This document shows positions 8,530-17,898 of a DNA stretch of 64,000 nucleotides, one piece after another (position 1 is the stretch's first letter; the number at the start of each line of letters is the position of its first letter). The notes below the pieces were generated by a model. The model was not told the DNA's origin, did no database searches, and saw only the letters and a program-made list of their open reading frames with translations. Location: assembly GCF_016921115.1 (NCBI RefSeq), contig NZ_JAFFZS010000008.1, positions 1-64,000 on the forward strand, in the 5' to 3' direction. Source of the stretch: Streptomyces actuosus. GTDB lineage: Bacteria; Actinomycetota; Actinomycetes; Streptomycetales; Streptomycetaceae. The position numbers and the translations under genes are program-made.

Positions 8530-8726
8530 TTTTGCTCCGTGTTGCCTGTCGATGAGTTGCTCTGTTTGCGCCAACCTTGTTGCTCGATGGCGTGATCGAC
8601 GCTACTCGCCGACATCGGCTTACGAAGCGACTATTCACTCGTTGGGCGGCATATTCCAGATGAGGCTTCCATCCCGGCCGGGTGAGGGTGTACCGTTCGG
8701 CCACTCTCGGCCCCGGCGGCATCCGG

Positions 8727-9584
8727 TCAGCGGGCGTACTCCTTCGCGATGTCCGCGATGAACTGGCGGGACTGGTCCACGTTCAGGGCCTGGGCGCGCA
8801 GGTGCTCGTACATCACGCTGTACTTCTGGACGTCGTTCGCCTTCTCCAGGTACAGGTCGCTCGTGACGCCCTCGATGTAGACGACGCTGGAATCGGCCGC
8901 GTCGGGGAACTCCAGGATCGCGTACTGGCCGTTGAGGCCGGGGTGGGCGCCCATGTCGAAGGGGATGACCTGCACGGTGACGTGGGGCAGCTGCGACTGC
9001 TCCACCAGGTACTCCAGTTGCTCCCGCATCAGGGCCTTGTTGCCGACCACGCGACGCAGCGCCGCCTCGTCCAGGACCGTCCACAGCCGCAGGGGGTTCT
9101 CGGGCGCGGTGATTCGTTCCTGCCGCCGCATCCGGACCTGTACGCGCTTGTCGATGTCCGCGGGCGCGGTCTCCGGGAGCGCGCCCGCGATGAGCGCCTC
9201 GGCGTACTGCCGGGTCTGCAGCAGACCGGGAACGACCTGCGGGTCGTACACCCTGAGGCTCGCCGCGTCCGTCTCCAGGCCGATGTACACGCTGTAGGGG
9301 ATGTCACCGAAGGTGTGCCACCAGCCCTGCTGGCGGGAGTCCTTGGCCATCTGCATCAGCGAGTCGACGATGCGCTGGTCCTCGACCTCGTAGACGTTGC
9401 ACAGGTCGCGCACGTCGCGCTGGCTGATGCTGCGCCGCCCGTTCTCCAGGCGGCTGATCTTCGACTGGGACACGAGCAGCCGCTCGGCGACCTCCTCGGC
9501 CGTCATGCCCTTGAGCTCGCGCAGCCTGCGCAGCTCCTGGCCCAGCCGGCGCCGCCTGACAGTGGGATTGACATTCGACGCCAC
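8727..9584 (-). CDS. XRE-family regulator with DUF5753 domain
   Basis: 285 residues from GTG 9584; GGAGGT lies about 9 bases upstream. An HTH of the XRE/Cro type occupies about residues 10-65 (LGQELRRLRELKGMTAEEVAERLLVSQSKISRLENG). The rest is DUF5753 with its usual landmarks: PGLLQTRQYAEALI, VRMRRQERI, VDEAALRR-like DEAALRRVVG, and HVTVQVIPFDMGAHPG. The C-terminal domain is believed to bind the DUF397 partner encoded just downstream. Such regulators affect development and antibiotic production in Streptomyces. Confidence 0.9.
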   Translation of the reverse strand: MASNVNPTVRRRRLGQELRRLRELKGMTAEEVAERLLVSQSKISRLENGRRSISQRDVRDLCNVYEVEDQRIVDSLMQMAKDSRQQGWWHTFGDIPYSVYIGLETDAASLRVYDPQVVPGLLQTRQYAEALIAGALPETAPADIDKRVQVRMRRQERITAPENPLRLWTVLDEAALRRVVGNKALMREQLEYLVEQSQLPHVTVQVIPFDMGAHPGLNGQYAILEFPDAADSSVVYIEGVTSDLYLEKANDVQKYSVMYEHLRAQALNVDQSRQFIADIAKEYAR

Positions 9585-9639
9585 GGGACGTGCACCTCCG
9601 GCTGCGTGCCTGTACTCGGTTGTACTGCAACTTTGCGTA

Positions 9640-9655
9640 TCTGCTGTTGAGCAGA
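9640..9655. promoter_or_regulatory. Short inverted repeat upstream of the XRE regulator
   Basis: TCTGCT and AGCAGA are separated by GTTG, 56 bases upstream of GTG 9584, in an unusually AT-rich patch. Its position suits an autoregulatory operator of the XRE protein. The rest of 9585-9958 (about 370 bases) shows no gene I can support. Confidence 0.3.
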
Positions 9656-9958
9656 CTGCCACCAAGGTGCTTATTACCGCTGGGAAACAGGGGATATGCG
9701 GCTGAAGTGTCCCGGACATGCGTCCGCGCGGGGCGGTACGGCCCATGGCCTCGCGGACATGATGCCGTATCGCCCCGCGCGGGACGCGCGGCTCCCGAAC
9801 GGGTCTTGCGGTGCGACGCGGCGCCGGGCGACGGCACGCGATGCCGAGCGGCGCGCTGGTGCGCAGGTGGTGCGGGTCGAACGGGTCGTGCCGAAGGGTG
9901 CCGGGTCGTGCCGGCCGCACCGGGTCGCGCCGGAGCGCGCCCGCTGTGGAGCTGCGCC

Positions 9959-10708
9959 TCAGCTGGCCACGGCGCGCACCATCGATCCGCGGTGCGGCTG
10001 CACCGGAACACCGCGCGCGGGTTCCGCGGTCGGCCTGCCTCCGGCGGTGGCCTGGCGACCGGCCGGACCGCGGCGCGGCTGGGCCGCCGCACCGTTCTGG
10101 ACGTCCATCACGGCGTGCGCGACGAGGCCGCCCATCGGGTCGTGCCTGATGAGGTCCCGCAGCCGGGAACGGGACGAGCGTCCCTCGTTGCCCGGATACA
10201 GGTGCTTGCCGAGACCGACCGCATGGGCCAGCGCGGCCAGCGCGGCGGTCCGCGGGTCCGGCGGAACGCCGGTCCGGATCGCCGAGTCCAGCCGGGCCCT
10301 GATCTCCCGGCTGATCGCCGTGTCCGTCGCCTGGTAGCGCGTCGTCGGCAGTACCCCGCACATCTGGCCGGGCACGGCGTGCACCATGCCGCACCGCTCC
10401 AGATGCGAGAGATAGGTCTGGCGGAGGCCCAGTCGCGGCCCTCCGATCCAGTGGACGGCACGTACCGGAGCGCCGCGCCTTCGCAGCAACTCCAACGCGC
10501 AGTCCAATGTCGGATCTCCTGTCGGCCGTGGGACCACCACGGCGATACGATCCCCGTCAGGGGCTATCCGTCCGGCCAGCGCCAGCTCCACTAGCTGCGC
10601 TCCGGCCAGACCGAGGTCGAGCGACTGCGGCTGTGCAGTGGTGCCCGTGGCCGGGTCCAGTGCCAGCAGCAGAAGCTCCTCCGGAAGTGTTCTGCGGCTC
10701 CTGCCCAT
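9959..10708 (-). CDS. GPP34 (GOLPH3/Vps74-like) family protein
   Basis: 249 residues from ATG 10708, with GGGAGG 5 bases upstream. The opening RTLPEELLLLALDPATG, then LGLAGAQLVELALAGRI and LRQTYLSHLERCGMVHAV match the GPP34 family, which in eukaryotes binds phosphatidylinositol-4-phosphate and Golgi enzymes. Actinobacteria have many copies of unknown function, often next to regulators. The C-terminal 40 residues are a disordered Arg/Gly/Pro tail. It may act at membranes, but that is inferred from the fold only. Confidence 0.85.
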   Translation of the reverse strand: MGRSRRTLPEELLLLALDPATGTTAQPQSLDLGLAGAQLVELALAGRIAPDGDRIAVVVPRPTGDPTLDCALELLRRRGAPVRAVHWIGGPRLGLRQTYLSHLERCGMVHAVPGQMCGVLPTTRYQATDTAISREIRARLDSAIRTGVPPDPRTAALAALAHAVGLGKHLYPGNEGRSSRSRLRDLIRHDPMGGLVAHAVMDVQNGAAAQPRRGPAGRQATAGGRPTAEPARGVPVQPHRGSMVRAVAS

Positions 10709-10946
10709 CCATGCCTCCCCGCGTGGATGAATGACAGGGTGACCCCTCTCACATTGGTCTGTCGAGGGTGCGTGACCTGTTTGTAAGGGAACCGGCAGGT
10801 ATGTCGTTCTCGTCTACCGCAGGAGCCAAGCCCTCAGACAGGACACTGGTACATGGTTCGGACAGTGCCATGAAGCTGTTCCGGGCGGCGATTCACGGTT
10901 GGGTTCGGAAGCGCGCCAAGGCGTGCGGCGCATGGAGGAGGCATCG

Positions 10947-13604
10947 GTGGCGGGCGAGTCCCCCGACAGGTCGAAGCAGCGCGAGTCGTCGGCAGAACCG
11001 ACGCCGGGGAGCGCGCTTCCGGTTCCCGAGGCTCGGGCCGAGGAGCGCCGTGAGACCCGCGACCCGCGGCTGGCCATGTCCCGCGAGGACGTGACGCCGG
11101 CGGCGCCCGGGACGGCGCGCGGCAGCGTGGACACGGCCACGAAGATCCTCTCCGTGCGCGACCTGGCGCCGGACGCCGGTGACCCCGCGGACGCGGCGTC
11201 CGGCGGGAACGAAGACGACGGGCGCTCCGCCGCCTCCGGGGGCGACCCGGAGGCCGGGGAGACCGGGCAGCCCCAGGAGGGCGAGGAGCCCTCCGGCGAG
11301 GACGCCGCACCGCAGGGCGACGGGGTGAGCACGCAGGGCGACGAACGGCTGCGGTCGGCCGTGGCCCAGTGGATTGCATCGGCGAACGGCACCACCCCGG
11401 AGTCGGGCCCGGACGCCGACGCCCCGCAGCCGGGCCCGGACGCCGGGACCGACGAGGGCCGGGCGAACGAGGCGGACCGCGAGGCGGCCGACCAGGACAC
11501 CGGGGAGCGGGCGGAGCGCACGGAACCGGGCGAGGACCGGGCCGACGGCCGGGTCGGCGCCGATCGCCCCGCGGACGAGGCCGCGGAGACCGAACGGTCG
11601 GACCGGCCCGAGGCGTCCGAGGCGTCCGAGGAGGTCAGGGAGCCCGACGAGGACCGCCGGGATGCGACCGGCCCCGCGGACTCCCGCACCGGCACCCTCC
11701 CCGCCGACGAGCCCGACCAGCCCGAGCCCGACCGGACCGAGGCCGACGAGGCGACTGACGAGTCGACCGGCGAGGCCGACGGGACGACCGTCGACGACCG
11801 CCCCCGCCCGGGCGAGGACGCCGGCGAGGAGGCCGACGCCGTCTCCTCCGGCACCTCCGTCGACGAGGAGCCCACCGGCGAGGGAACGGACGACCACGCC
11901 GGTCGCGCCGACGCGGAAGCGGACGCCGACGAAGGCGAGGACGGCGACGGCGGCCAGAGCGCCGACAAGGGCACCGGCACCGGCACCGGCAGGGCCGTGG
12001 ATCAGCCGACCACCATGCTCAAGCTCGACCGGCCCGTCCGGCCCGCCGTGGACCAGCCGACCGCCATGCTCAAGCTGGGCGAGACGGGCAGGCGGAGCGG
12101 GCAGGACGACCGGGACGGGCAGGACGACCGGGGCGAGAGGGCCGGGCAGGACGACCGGGGCAGTGAGCGCACCAGCCGGTTCGTCGCACTCAAGCCCCTC
12201 GACGAGCCTCCCGCCCGTGCCTCCCGGGCCGCGTCCCGGACGCAGGCAGAGCCGCCCGCCTCGGACGCCACCGACGCCCTCCTCCAGATCGGCCCGGAGC
12301 GCACCACCCGGCAGCCGCTCCCCCCGAAGCCGCCGCTGGACCTGCTGGCGGAGCTCACGAACACCCCGCCGCCCCCGCAGACGCCGCTGCGCACGCTGGT
12401 GCGCCGGGTCAAGATCTGGACGCCGCTGGTGCTGCTGCTGGTGATCGCCTTTGCGGTCGTGCAGGTCATGCGTCCGCTGCCCACGCCCACCCTCACGCTC
12501 ACCGCGGAGGACACCTACTCCTTCGAGGGCGACAAGCTGAGCCTGCCGTGGCCGGACGAGGGTCAGGGCTGGATGGCCGTCGACGGTGTCGGGACGATGG
12601 ACCACTTCGGGGAGCAGAAGCCGGTGGCCATCGGTTCGGTCGCCAAGACCATGACGGCGTACGTCATCCTGCGGGACCACCCGCTGAAGCCGGGGCAGGA
12701 GGGCCCGAAGATCGAGGTCGACCCCACGGCGGAGAAGGAGGGCGGCTACTACAAGGACGGCGAGTCGACGCTCAACACCGTCAAGGCCGGTGACTTCCTC
12801 ACGCAGAAGCAGGCCCTGTCCGCCATCATGATCCCCTCCGCCAACAACATCGCGCGGCTGCTCGCGCGCTGGGACGCGGGTTCGGAGGAGGCGTTCGTCG
12901 AGAAGATGAACGCCGCCGCCCGCGACCTGGGGATGACCGGCACGACGTACACGGACCCCTCCGGCCTGAAGGAGACCACCGTGTCCACGGCCGAGGACCA
13001 GGTGAAGCTGGGCCGCGCGGTGGTCAGGATCCCGGCTCTGGTCGACATCACCAGCGCCGCCAGCTGGACCGACCCCTCCGGTCACTACCACAACAACTAC
13101 AACGAGCTGCCGTACCTCGTCGGCGCGATCGGCATCAAGACCGGCAGCACCACCGCGGCCGGCGGCAACCTGCTCTTCGCCTCCCGCAGGAACGTCGACG
13201 GGCAGACGGTCACCGTCGTCGGCGCGATCCTCGGTCAGAACAAGCCGACGATCCTCAAGACGGTGAACGCGGTCAGCAAGACCGCGCTGCTCGCCGCCCA
13301 GTCCGCGCTGACCTCGGCGAAGATCGTGAAGAAGGGCGACGTCGTCGGCTATGTCGACGACGGTCTCGGCGGCCGCACGCCCGTCGTCATCACCGAGGAC
13401 GTCACGGCGGTCGGCTGGACCGGGATGCGGGTGAAGCTGTCCTTCGTCGCGGGCGAGGTCCCGCACACGGCGAAGGCGGGCACCACGGTCGGCACGCTGA
13501 CGGTCGGCGACGGCGGAGCCGGCAGCGCCGTGAAGGTGCCCGTCGCGCTGCAGAAGGATCTGGCGGAGCCGGGCTTCGCGGACAAGCTGACCCGCCTGGG
13601 ATGA
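10947..13604 (+). CDS. Membrane-bound D-alanyl-D-alanine carboxypeptidase (S11) with long acidic N-terminus
   Basis: 885 residues from GTG 10947, chosen because GGAGGAG (10934-10940) sits 6 bases upstream. Residues 1 to about 480 are a disordered Glu/Asp/Arg-rich cytoplasmic region with a duplicated AVDQPT(T/A)MLKL motif. One transmembrane helix follows (WTPLVLLLVIAFAVVQVM). The outer part is the penicillin-binding S11 peptidase with SVAK (Ser564, Lys567), SAN (Ser631) and KTG (Lys731). It trims the terminal D-Ala of peptidoglycan stem peptides. Typical S11 enzymes have about 400 residues, so half of this protein is the acidic extension, perhaps a docking platform. The membrane-protein gene at 13774 follows. 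Confidence 0.9.
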   Translation: MAGESPDRSKQRESSAEPTPGSALPVPEARAEERRETRDPRLAMSREDVTPAAPGTARGSVDTATKILSVRDLAPDAGDPADAASGGNEDDGRSAASGGDPEAGETGQPQEGEEPSGEDAAPQGDGVSTQGDERLRSAVAQWIASANGTTPESGPDADAPQPGPDAGTDEGRANEADREAADQDTGERAERTEPGEDRADGRVGADRPADEAAETERSDRPEASEASEEVREPDEDRRDATGPADSRTGTLPADEPDQPEPDRTEADEATDESTGEADGTTVDDRPRPGEDAGEEADAVSSGTSVDEEPTGEGTDDHAGRADAEADADEGEDGDGGQSADKGTGTGTGRAVDQPTTMLKLDRPVRPAVDQPTAMLKLGETGRRSGQDDRDGQDDRGERAGQDDRGSERTSRFVALKPLDEPPARASRAASRTQAEPPASDATDALLQIGPERTTRQPLPPKPPLDLLAELTNTPPPPQTPLRTLVRRVKIWTPLVLLLVIAFAVVQVMRPLPTPTLTLTAEDTYSFEGDKLSLPWPDEGQGWMAVDGVGTMDHFGEQKPVAIGSVAKTMTAYVILRDHPLKPGQEGPKIEVDPTAEKEGGYYKDGESTLNTVKAGDFLTQKQALSAIMIPSANNIARLLARWDAGSEEAFVEKMNAAARDLGMTGTTYTDPSGLKETTVSTAEDQVKLGRAVVRIPALVDITSAASWTDPSGHYHNNYNELPYLVGAIGIKTGSTTAAGGNLLFASRRNVDGQTVTVVGAILGQNKPTILKTVNAVSKTALLAAQSALTSAKIVKKGDVVGYVDDGLGGRTPVVITEDVTAVGWTGMRVKLSFVAGEVPHTAKAGTTVGTLTVGDGGAGSAVKVPVALQKDLAEPGFADKLTRLG

Positions 13605-13642
13605 CCTCCGCGACGGACCCCGCGCCGGGGCCGTGTCGCCGC

Positions 13643-13684
13643 ACTCCGCCGCCGGGTCACCACTCGGGCGCCCGGCGGCGGGGT
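13643..13684. terminator. Terminator of the carboxypeptidase gene
   Basis: CCGCCGCCGGG (13646-13656) pairs with CCCGGCGGCGG (13671-13681), extended to 14 pairs with one wobble, around a 14-base loop. It begins 39 bases after the stop codon. Confidence 0.65.
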
Positions 13685-13773
13685 GCGTGCTAGCGTCACG
13701 AAACAGGATGTCGAAGCCGACGTAGACGGAGCGCGGCCGAGAAGAGAAGACAGGACACGGGGAGTGCCTTCAG

Positions 13774-15735
13774 GTGGCCACTGCGGAGCCGACACGCGCC
13801 GACGACACCGGTCCGGGCCCTGGGGGTGGCCCGCGAATACAGCTCTCCGATCCGCGCGGGCGGGGGACGACCGACCACGGCGAGCGGAGCGGACACCCGG
13901 GTGACCCCGATGAAGCCGAGGGACCGGGCGAAGCGGATGAGCCGGACGAACCTGAGGAAGCACGCGGGGAGGGCGGCCCGGGTGGTCCGGACGATGCCGG
14001 CGACCGTCCGCGATCGGCGTTCCTGACCCTGCGCGAGCGGCTGCTGCGACACCCCGTACTGTCCGTCACCGCGCTCGCCGGGGTTCTCCACATCGTCTGG
14101 TTCTTCACCTTCGCGAACAGCGGCGGCGACCTGGCGGCGCAGGACGCGTGGGCCGAGTTCGTCGGTCGGCACCCGGACTCGGCGTACAACCTGGCCTGGT
14201 ACGGCGGCATGCACCCGGTGTCGTACAGCGTGGTCTCGCCGTATCTGATGTCGGTGCTCGGTGTGCGCACGACGATGATGATCGCCGGGACGGTGTCGGC
14301 CGGTCTGCTGACGATGCTCCTGATCCGCAGCAGGGCGGTCCGCAATCCGCTGTGGGCGTCGCTCGCGGGCGTGTTCGCCCTCCTGTGCAACGCGATCTCC
14401 GGTCGTGTCACCTTCGGGCTGGGCACGATGTTCGCGCTGGGCGCGGTCGCCTCCGTCTTCTGCTGGCCCTACCGCTGGCGGTACAAGAGGTGGGCGAAGG
14501 CGTTGTGCGCGGCCTCGCTGGCCGGGCTGTCCACCCTGTCCTCGCCGGTGGCGGGCCTGTTCGTGGGCCTGGTCGCGGTGGCGCTGTTCCTGCAGAAGCG
14601 GCGGCCGGGCGCGTGGGCGCTCGGGCTGGTGCCGAGTGCCATCGTCGCCGTGTCGGCACTGCTGTTCCCCTTCTCCGGTACGCAGCCGATGTCGTTCGGT
14701 TCGGCGGTGCTGCCGCTGCTGTACGCCGGGATCGTGTTCTACGTCGCCCCGCGCGGGTGGCGGACGGTGCGGACCACGTCCGCGGTGTACGGGCTGTCGG
14801 TGCTGCTGGTGTGGCTGATCAGCTCCCAGATCGGCTCCAACATCACGCGGCTGGCGATGCTGTTCGCGGGCGTGGCGCTGATCGCCGCACTGCCGTTCGC
14901 GGTGCCGCGCTCCCGCAAGTGGTACCTGATCGTGCTGGCCTTCACCGCGTTCGTCGGATGGATCGGCTTCAAGACGGTCGACGACATCGTGCACACCGCG
15001 CCCGCCGCGTCCTGGTCGCGCGAGGTGGCCCCGCTCGTCAACCAGTTGCAGAAGGTCGGTGCGGAGAAGGGCCGTGTCGAGGTCGTCCCGGCCCGCTCGC
15101 ACCGCGAGGCCTCCGCGCTCGCCCCCTACGTCAACCTGGCCCGCGGCTGGAACCGGCAGGCCGACATGGAGCGCAACCCGCTCTTCTACGACGACACCCT
15201 CAACTCCGCCAACTACCACGAGTGGCTCCAGCGGTGGGCCGTGCACTTCGTGGTGCTGCCGAAGGACGAGCCGGACGGCGACGGCGGTCAGCGTGAGCGG
15301 CAGCTGGTGCAGCGCGGACTGCCGTACCTGAAGCAGATCTGGGGCGACGCCCAGTGGCAGCTGTACGAGATGACCGACCCGAAGCCGCTCGCGGAGCCGA
15401 ACGCGGTGGTGACGCGGGCCGAGCAGGGCGAGTGGACGATGCAGGTGTCGGAACCGGGGCGCATCCTCGTCCGCATCCCGTACTCGCCGTGGCTGAGCAT
15501 CGTCGACGCCGAGGGCAGGAAACTGAAGCCGCCGCAGGAGACGGAGGCCTCCAAGAGCCGTCCCGAGGGCACGCCGAAGACGTACAGCAACGTCAACGGC
15601 TGTCTGACGGAGACGGAAGAGGACGCCCAGGGCGACCGGTGGACGCTGCTGGTGGCGCCGGAGGCGGGGACGTACCGGCTGGCGGCGCCGTACACGGTGC
15701 CGCGGGGCACTCCGTGTCCCGACGAGCTCAAATGA
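13774..15735 (+). CDS. Large polytopic membrane protein
   Basis: 653 residues from GTG 13774 (GGGGAG upstream). Residues 1-80 are disordered, Gly/Pro/Glu/Asp-rich. About ten hydrophobic segments follow between residues 90 and 410, the first being VLSVTALAGVLHIVWFFTFA. The last 230 residues are soluble and probably extracellular, with conserved-looking RSHREASALAPYVNLARGWNRQADMERNPLFY split by Trp/Tyr-rich blocks. The architecture resembles large Streptomyces membrane glycosyltransferase-like or 6-pyruvoyl-tetrahydropterin-synthase-like proteins of the GT-C shape, but I cannot assign a reaction. It follows the D,D-carboxypeptidase and may serve the cell wall. Confidence 0.75.
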   Translation: MATAEPTRADDTGPGPGGGPRIQLSDPRGRGTTDHGERSGHPGDPDEAEGPGEADEPDEPEEARGEGGPGGPDDAGDRPRSAFLTLRERLLRHPVLSVTALAGVLHIVWFFTFANSGGDLAAQDAWAEFVGRHPDSAYNLAWYGGMHPVSYSVVSPYLMSVLGVRTTMMIAGTVSAGLLTMLLIRSRAVRNPLWASLAGVFALLCNAISGRVTFGLGTMFALGAVASVFCWPYRWRYKRWAKALCAASLAGLSTLSSPVAGLFVGLVAVALFLQKRRPGAWALGLVPSAIVAVSALLFPFSGTQPMSFGSAVLPLLYAGIVFYVAPRGWRTVRTTSAVYGLSVLLVWLISSQIGSNITRLAMLFAGVALIAALPFAVPRSRKWYLIVLAFTAFVGWIGFKTVDDIVHTAPAASWSREVAPLVNQLQKVGAEKGRVEVVPARSHREASALAPYVNLARGWNRQADMERNPLFYDDTLNSANYHEWLQRWAVHFVVLPKDEPDGDGGQRERQLVQRGLPYLKQIWGDAQWQLYEMTDPKPLAEPNAVVTRAEQGEWTMQVSEPGRILVRIPYSPWLSIVDAEGRKLKPPQETEASKSRPEGTPKTYSNVNGCLTETEEDAQGDRWTLLVAPEAGTYRLAAPYTVPRGTPCPDELK

Positions 15736-15825
15736 TCGTCGGCGCGACCGGCACCCCGGGACTGCCGGGTTCGGCGCCCGCGCCGGCCGATGGCGGGCGC
15801 GGACCGGCCCGCCGGCCGGCAGCCG

Positions 15826-15851
15826 CCTGACCGGTCCGCGGACCGGTCAGG
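15826..15851. terminator. Perfect palindrome between convergent genes
   Basis: CCTGACCGGTCC and GGACCGGTCAGG flank a GC dinucleotide: a 26-base perfect palindrome that overlaps the stop codon of the minus-strand gene (15847-15849). It sits 90 bases after the plus-strand stop and probably terminates both. Confidence 0.6.
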
Positions 15852-16965
15852 CCCGCGGATACCGCGCCAGCCACCCCGGCGACGCCCCGCCCGGCCCGTG
15901 CAGCGCCGGACCCTGGGTCATCTCCATGGCGAAGTCGTCGGCGAGTTGCAGCATCGTGGGACGGCCCTCCAGCTCGGCCAGCCAGGCCGGCGGGAGGGCC
16001 GTCTCGCCGTGCAGGGCGCCGAGGAGACCGCCGGTGAGCGCGGCGGCGGGGGCGGAGGGGCCGTCCTGGTTGACCGCGAGCCGCAGTCCGTGCCGGACGT
16101 CCTCACCGACGAGGGCGCAGTAGACCGCGGCGGCGAGCAGCCCGTCCGCGGCGCCGCCCCCGGCGAGTTCGGCCACCCGGGCGGGGCCGGGAATGCCCTG
16201 CCGCACGGCGCCCAGCGCGTGCTGGAGGGCGTCCGCGACGGGCTCGTGCCCCGGCCGCTGCTCGAGGAGGGCGAGGGCGTGCTGCACGGCGGCGTCGAGG
16301 CCCTCGCCGCGGGCCAGCCCGTGCACGATCAGCGCGTACGCGCCGGCCGACAGGCAGGCCACCGGGTGTCCGTGGGTGTGGGTGGCGGACTCGACGGCGA
16401 GTTGGACGACCAGGTGCGGTTCCCAGCCGACGAGCAGCCCGAAGGGCGCGGATCGGGCGGCTGCCTCGGGCCCGTCGGCGCCGGGGTTCTTGGGCGCGTC
16501 CAGGGTGCCCATGCGGTCGTCGCCGAGTCCGAGCAGCAGCGGGCGGGACGGATCACGGCGGGCGTACAGCCACTCCTCGCGGGCGAGCCACCCGTCGTCC
16601 TTGCGTCGTTCGTCGGGCCCCCAGTCCCGCTGGGTGGCGGCCCACCGCAGATACGCGCGGTGCAGGTCGGTCGGCGGGTGCCAGGCCCCGGTGTCGCGGC
16701 GTACCTGGGCCCGGATCAGTCCGTCGACCGTGAAGAGGGTCAGCTGGGTGAGGTGCGTGACGGTGCCGCGCCGCCCGTACGCCGGCACCAGGTCCACGAC
16801 GCCCTCCGGGCCGCACACCTCCCGGATCTCCTCCAGCCGCAGGCCGTCGACCGGCGCGCCCAGCGCGTCGCCGACGGCCGCGCCCAGCAGGGTCCCGCGC
16901 ACCCGGCTCCGGAAGTCCTGCTGCTCGGACCGCCCCCAGACGACCCCGGTTGCCGCACCCACCAT
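15847..16965 (-). CDS. ADP-ribosylglycohydrolase-fold protein lacking metal-binding motifs
   Basis: 372 residues from ATG 16965, preceded by GGGGGAGGAC. The fold signature is clear: RVRGTLLGAAVGDALGAPVDG at about 22-42 and THGHPVACLSAGAYALIVHG mid-protein. The DraG/ARH Mg sites are not: the usual TDDT is THLT (VTHLTQLTLFTVDGLI), and the usual GD(S/T)D(S/T) near the end is DGPSAP (NQDGPSAPAAALTGG). These Asp residues normally hold the two magnesium ions that remove ADP-ribose. The protein is therefore probably a binding or sensing pseudoenzyme. It is monocistronic, divergent from the membrane protein at 17199. Confidence 0.75.
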   Translation of the reverse strand: MVGAATGVVWGRSEQQDFRSRVRGTLLGAAVGDALGAPVDGLRLEEIREVCGPEGVVDLVPAYGRRGTVTHLTQLTLFTVDGLIRAQVRRDTGAWHPPTDLHRAYLRWAATQRDWGPDERRKDDGWLAREEWLYARRDPSRPLLLGLGDDRMGTLDAPKNPGADGPEAAARSAPFGLLVGWEPHLVVQLAVESATHTHGHPVACLSAGAYALIVHGLARGEGLDAAVQHALALLEQRPGHEPVADALQHALGAVRQGIPGPARVAELAGGGAADGLLAAAVYCALVGEDVRHGLRLAVNQDGPSAPAAALTGGLLGALHGETALPPAWLAELEGRPTMLQLADDFAMEMTQGPALHGPGGASPGWLARYPRA

Positions 16966-17198
16966 GTCCTCCCCCGGGCACCGTCCGTACGTACGACGCA
17001 AGCACTGTAATCGAACAACAACGGTCGATCGGGGGCACAACGGTGCACGGAACAGGCAGGGAGCGATCGCGAGTGACCGGAAAACACCCCTCGAAAGGGG
17101 GTGGAGGTCCGTGTCCGGAGCTGCCGGGTCCGAGGGGCGCCGGCCGGCGGTGGCTCATTGCCCACCCCCCGTTCACACGGGTGCGGTACATGATCTGC

Positions 17199-17750
17199 AT
17201 GACCACCCCCACTCCACGCACAGTCCCGCTGGCAGCCGGTGTCCTGACGGGCACCCTCGCGCTCTACATCGCCCTCGTGGCGTTCGGGAACATCACCGAC
17301 TTCGGCACCAACCAGGCGTTCGTCCAGCATGTTCTGGCCATGGACACCACGTTCCGGGACGAGGACCTGATGTGGCGGGCCGTCACCGGCAAGGGCCTCC
17401 AGAACGCCGCGTACGTCGCGATCATCGCCTGGGAGACCGTGGCCGCGGGCGTGCTGATCGCCGGGACCTGGTTCTGGGCGCGTGCCGACCACGGCCGGGC
17501 GCGGCGGCTGTCCAGCTACGGACTGCTCATGCTGATGCTGCTCTTCGGCGCCGGGTTCATCGCGATCGGCGGTGAGTGGTTCGCGATGTGGCAGTCGAAG
17601 GACTGGAACGGCCTGGCCGCGGCCACCCGGATCTTCCTGATCAGCGGGGTGGTCCTGCTCGTGAACCACCTGCCGTCCGCACAGGTGCGCGACGGGCTCG
17701 ACGACCGGGACGGGGCTCAGGGCCCCGGCCGGCAGGGAGTACGCGACTGA
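17199..17750 (+). CDS. DUF2165 family membrane protein
   Basis: 183 residues from ATG 17199 (MTTPTPRTVPL); an ATG three codons earlier (17190) is possible and the ribosome site is weak. Four hydrophobic segments are present. The loop FGNITDFGTNQAFVQHVLAMDTTF after the first segment and FIAIGGEWFAMWQSKDWNG before the last are the hallmarks of DUF2165. The family is widespread in bacteria with no known activity. It stands alone with a palindromic terminator 21 bases after the stop. Confidence 0.85.
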   Translation: MTTPTPRTVPLAAGVLTGTLALYIALVAFGNITDFGTNQAFVQHVLAMDTTFRDEDLMWRAVTGKGLQNAAYVAIIAWETVAAGVLIAGTWFWARADHGRARRLSSYGLLMLMLLFGAGFIAIGGEWFAMWQSKDWNGLAAATRIFLISGVVLLVNHLPSAQVRDGLDDRDGAQGPGRQGVRD

Positions 17751-17771
17751 GGACTTCCGCCGGTGCCGGTG

Positions 17772-17793
17772 CCCGTGCCGGATCCGGCACGGG
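17772..17793. terminator. Perfect palindrome after the DUF2165 gene
   Basis: CCCGTGCCGGA and TCCGGCACGGG are directly abutted, giving 22 symmetric bases, between convergent genes ending at 17750 (+) and 17899 (-). Likely bidirectional terminator. Confidence 0.55.
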
Positions 17794-17898
17794 GGCGAGG
17801 GCTCGTCGGCCACCCGGTTCCCGCCGTTCTGCCTCCGCCGGCGTCCGGGAGCCCGGATCCGTCGCCGTCTTCCGTCCCGGCGGGCCGTGAGCCGGCTG

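Noticed and set aside
10893..13466. An 857-codon minus-strand frame opposite the carboxypeptidase gene
   Set aside because: Val/Gly/Leu/Arg-only composition and no motif; the plus strand has all three peptidase motifs and a strong ribosome site.
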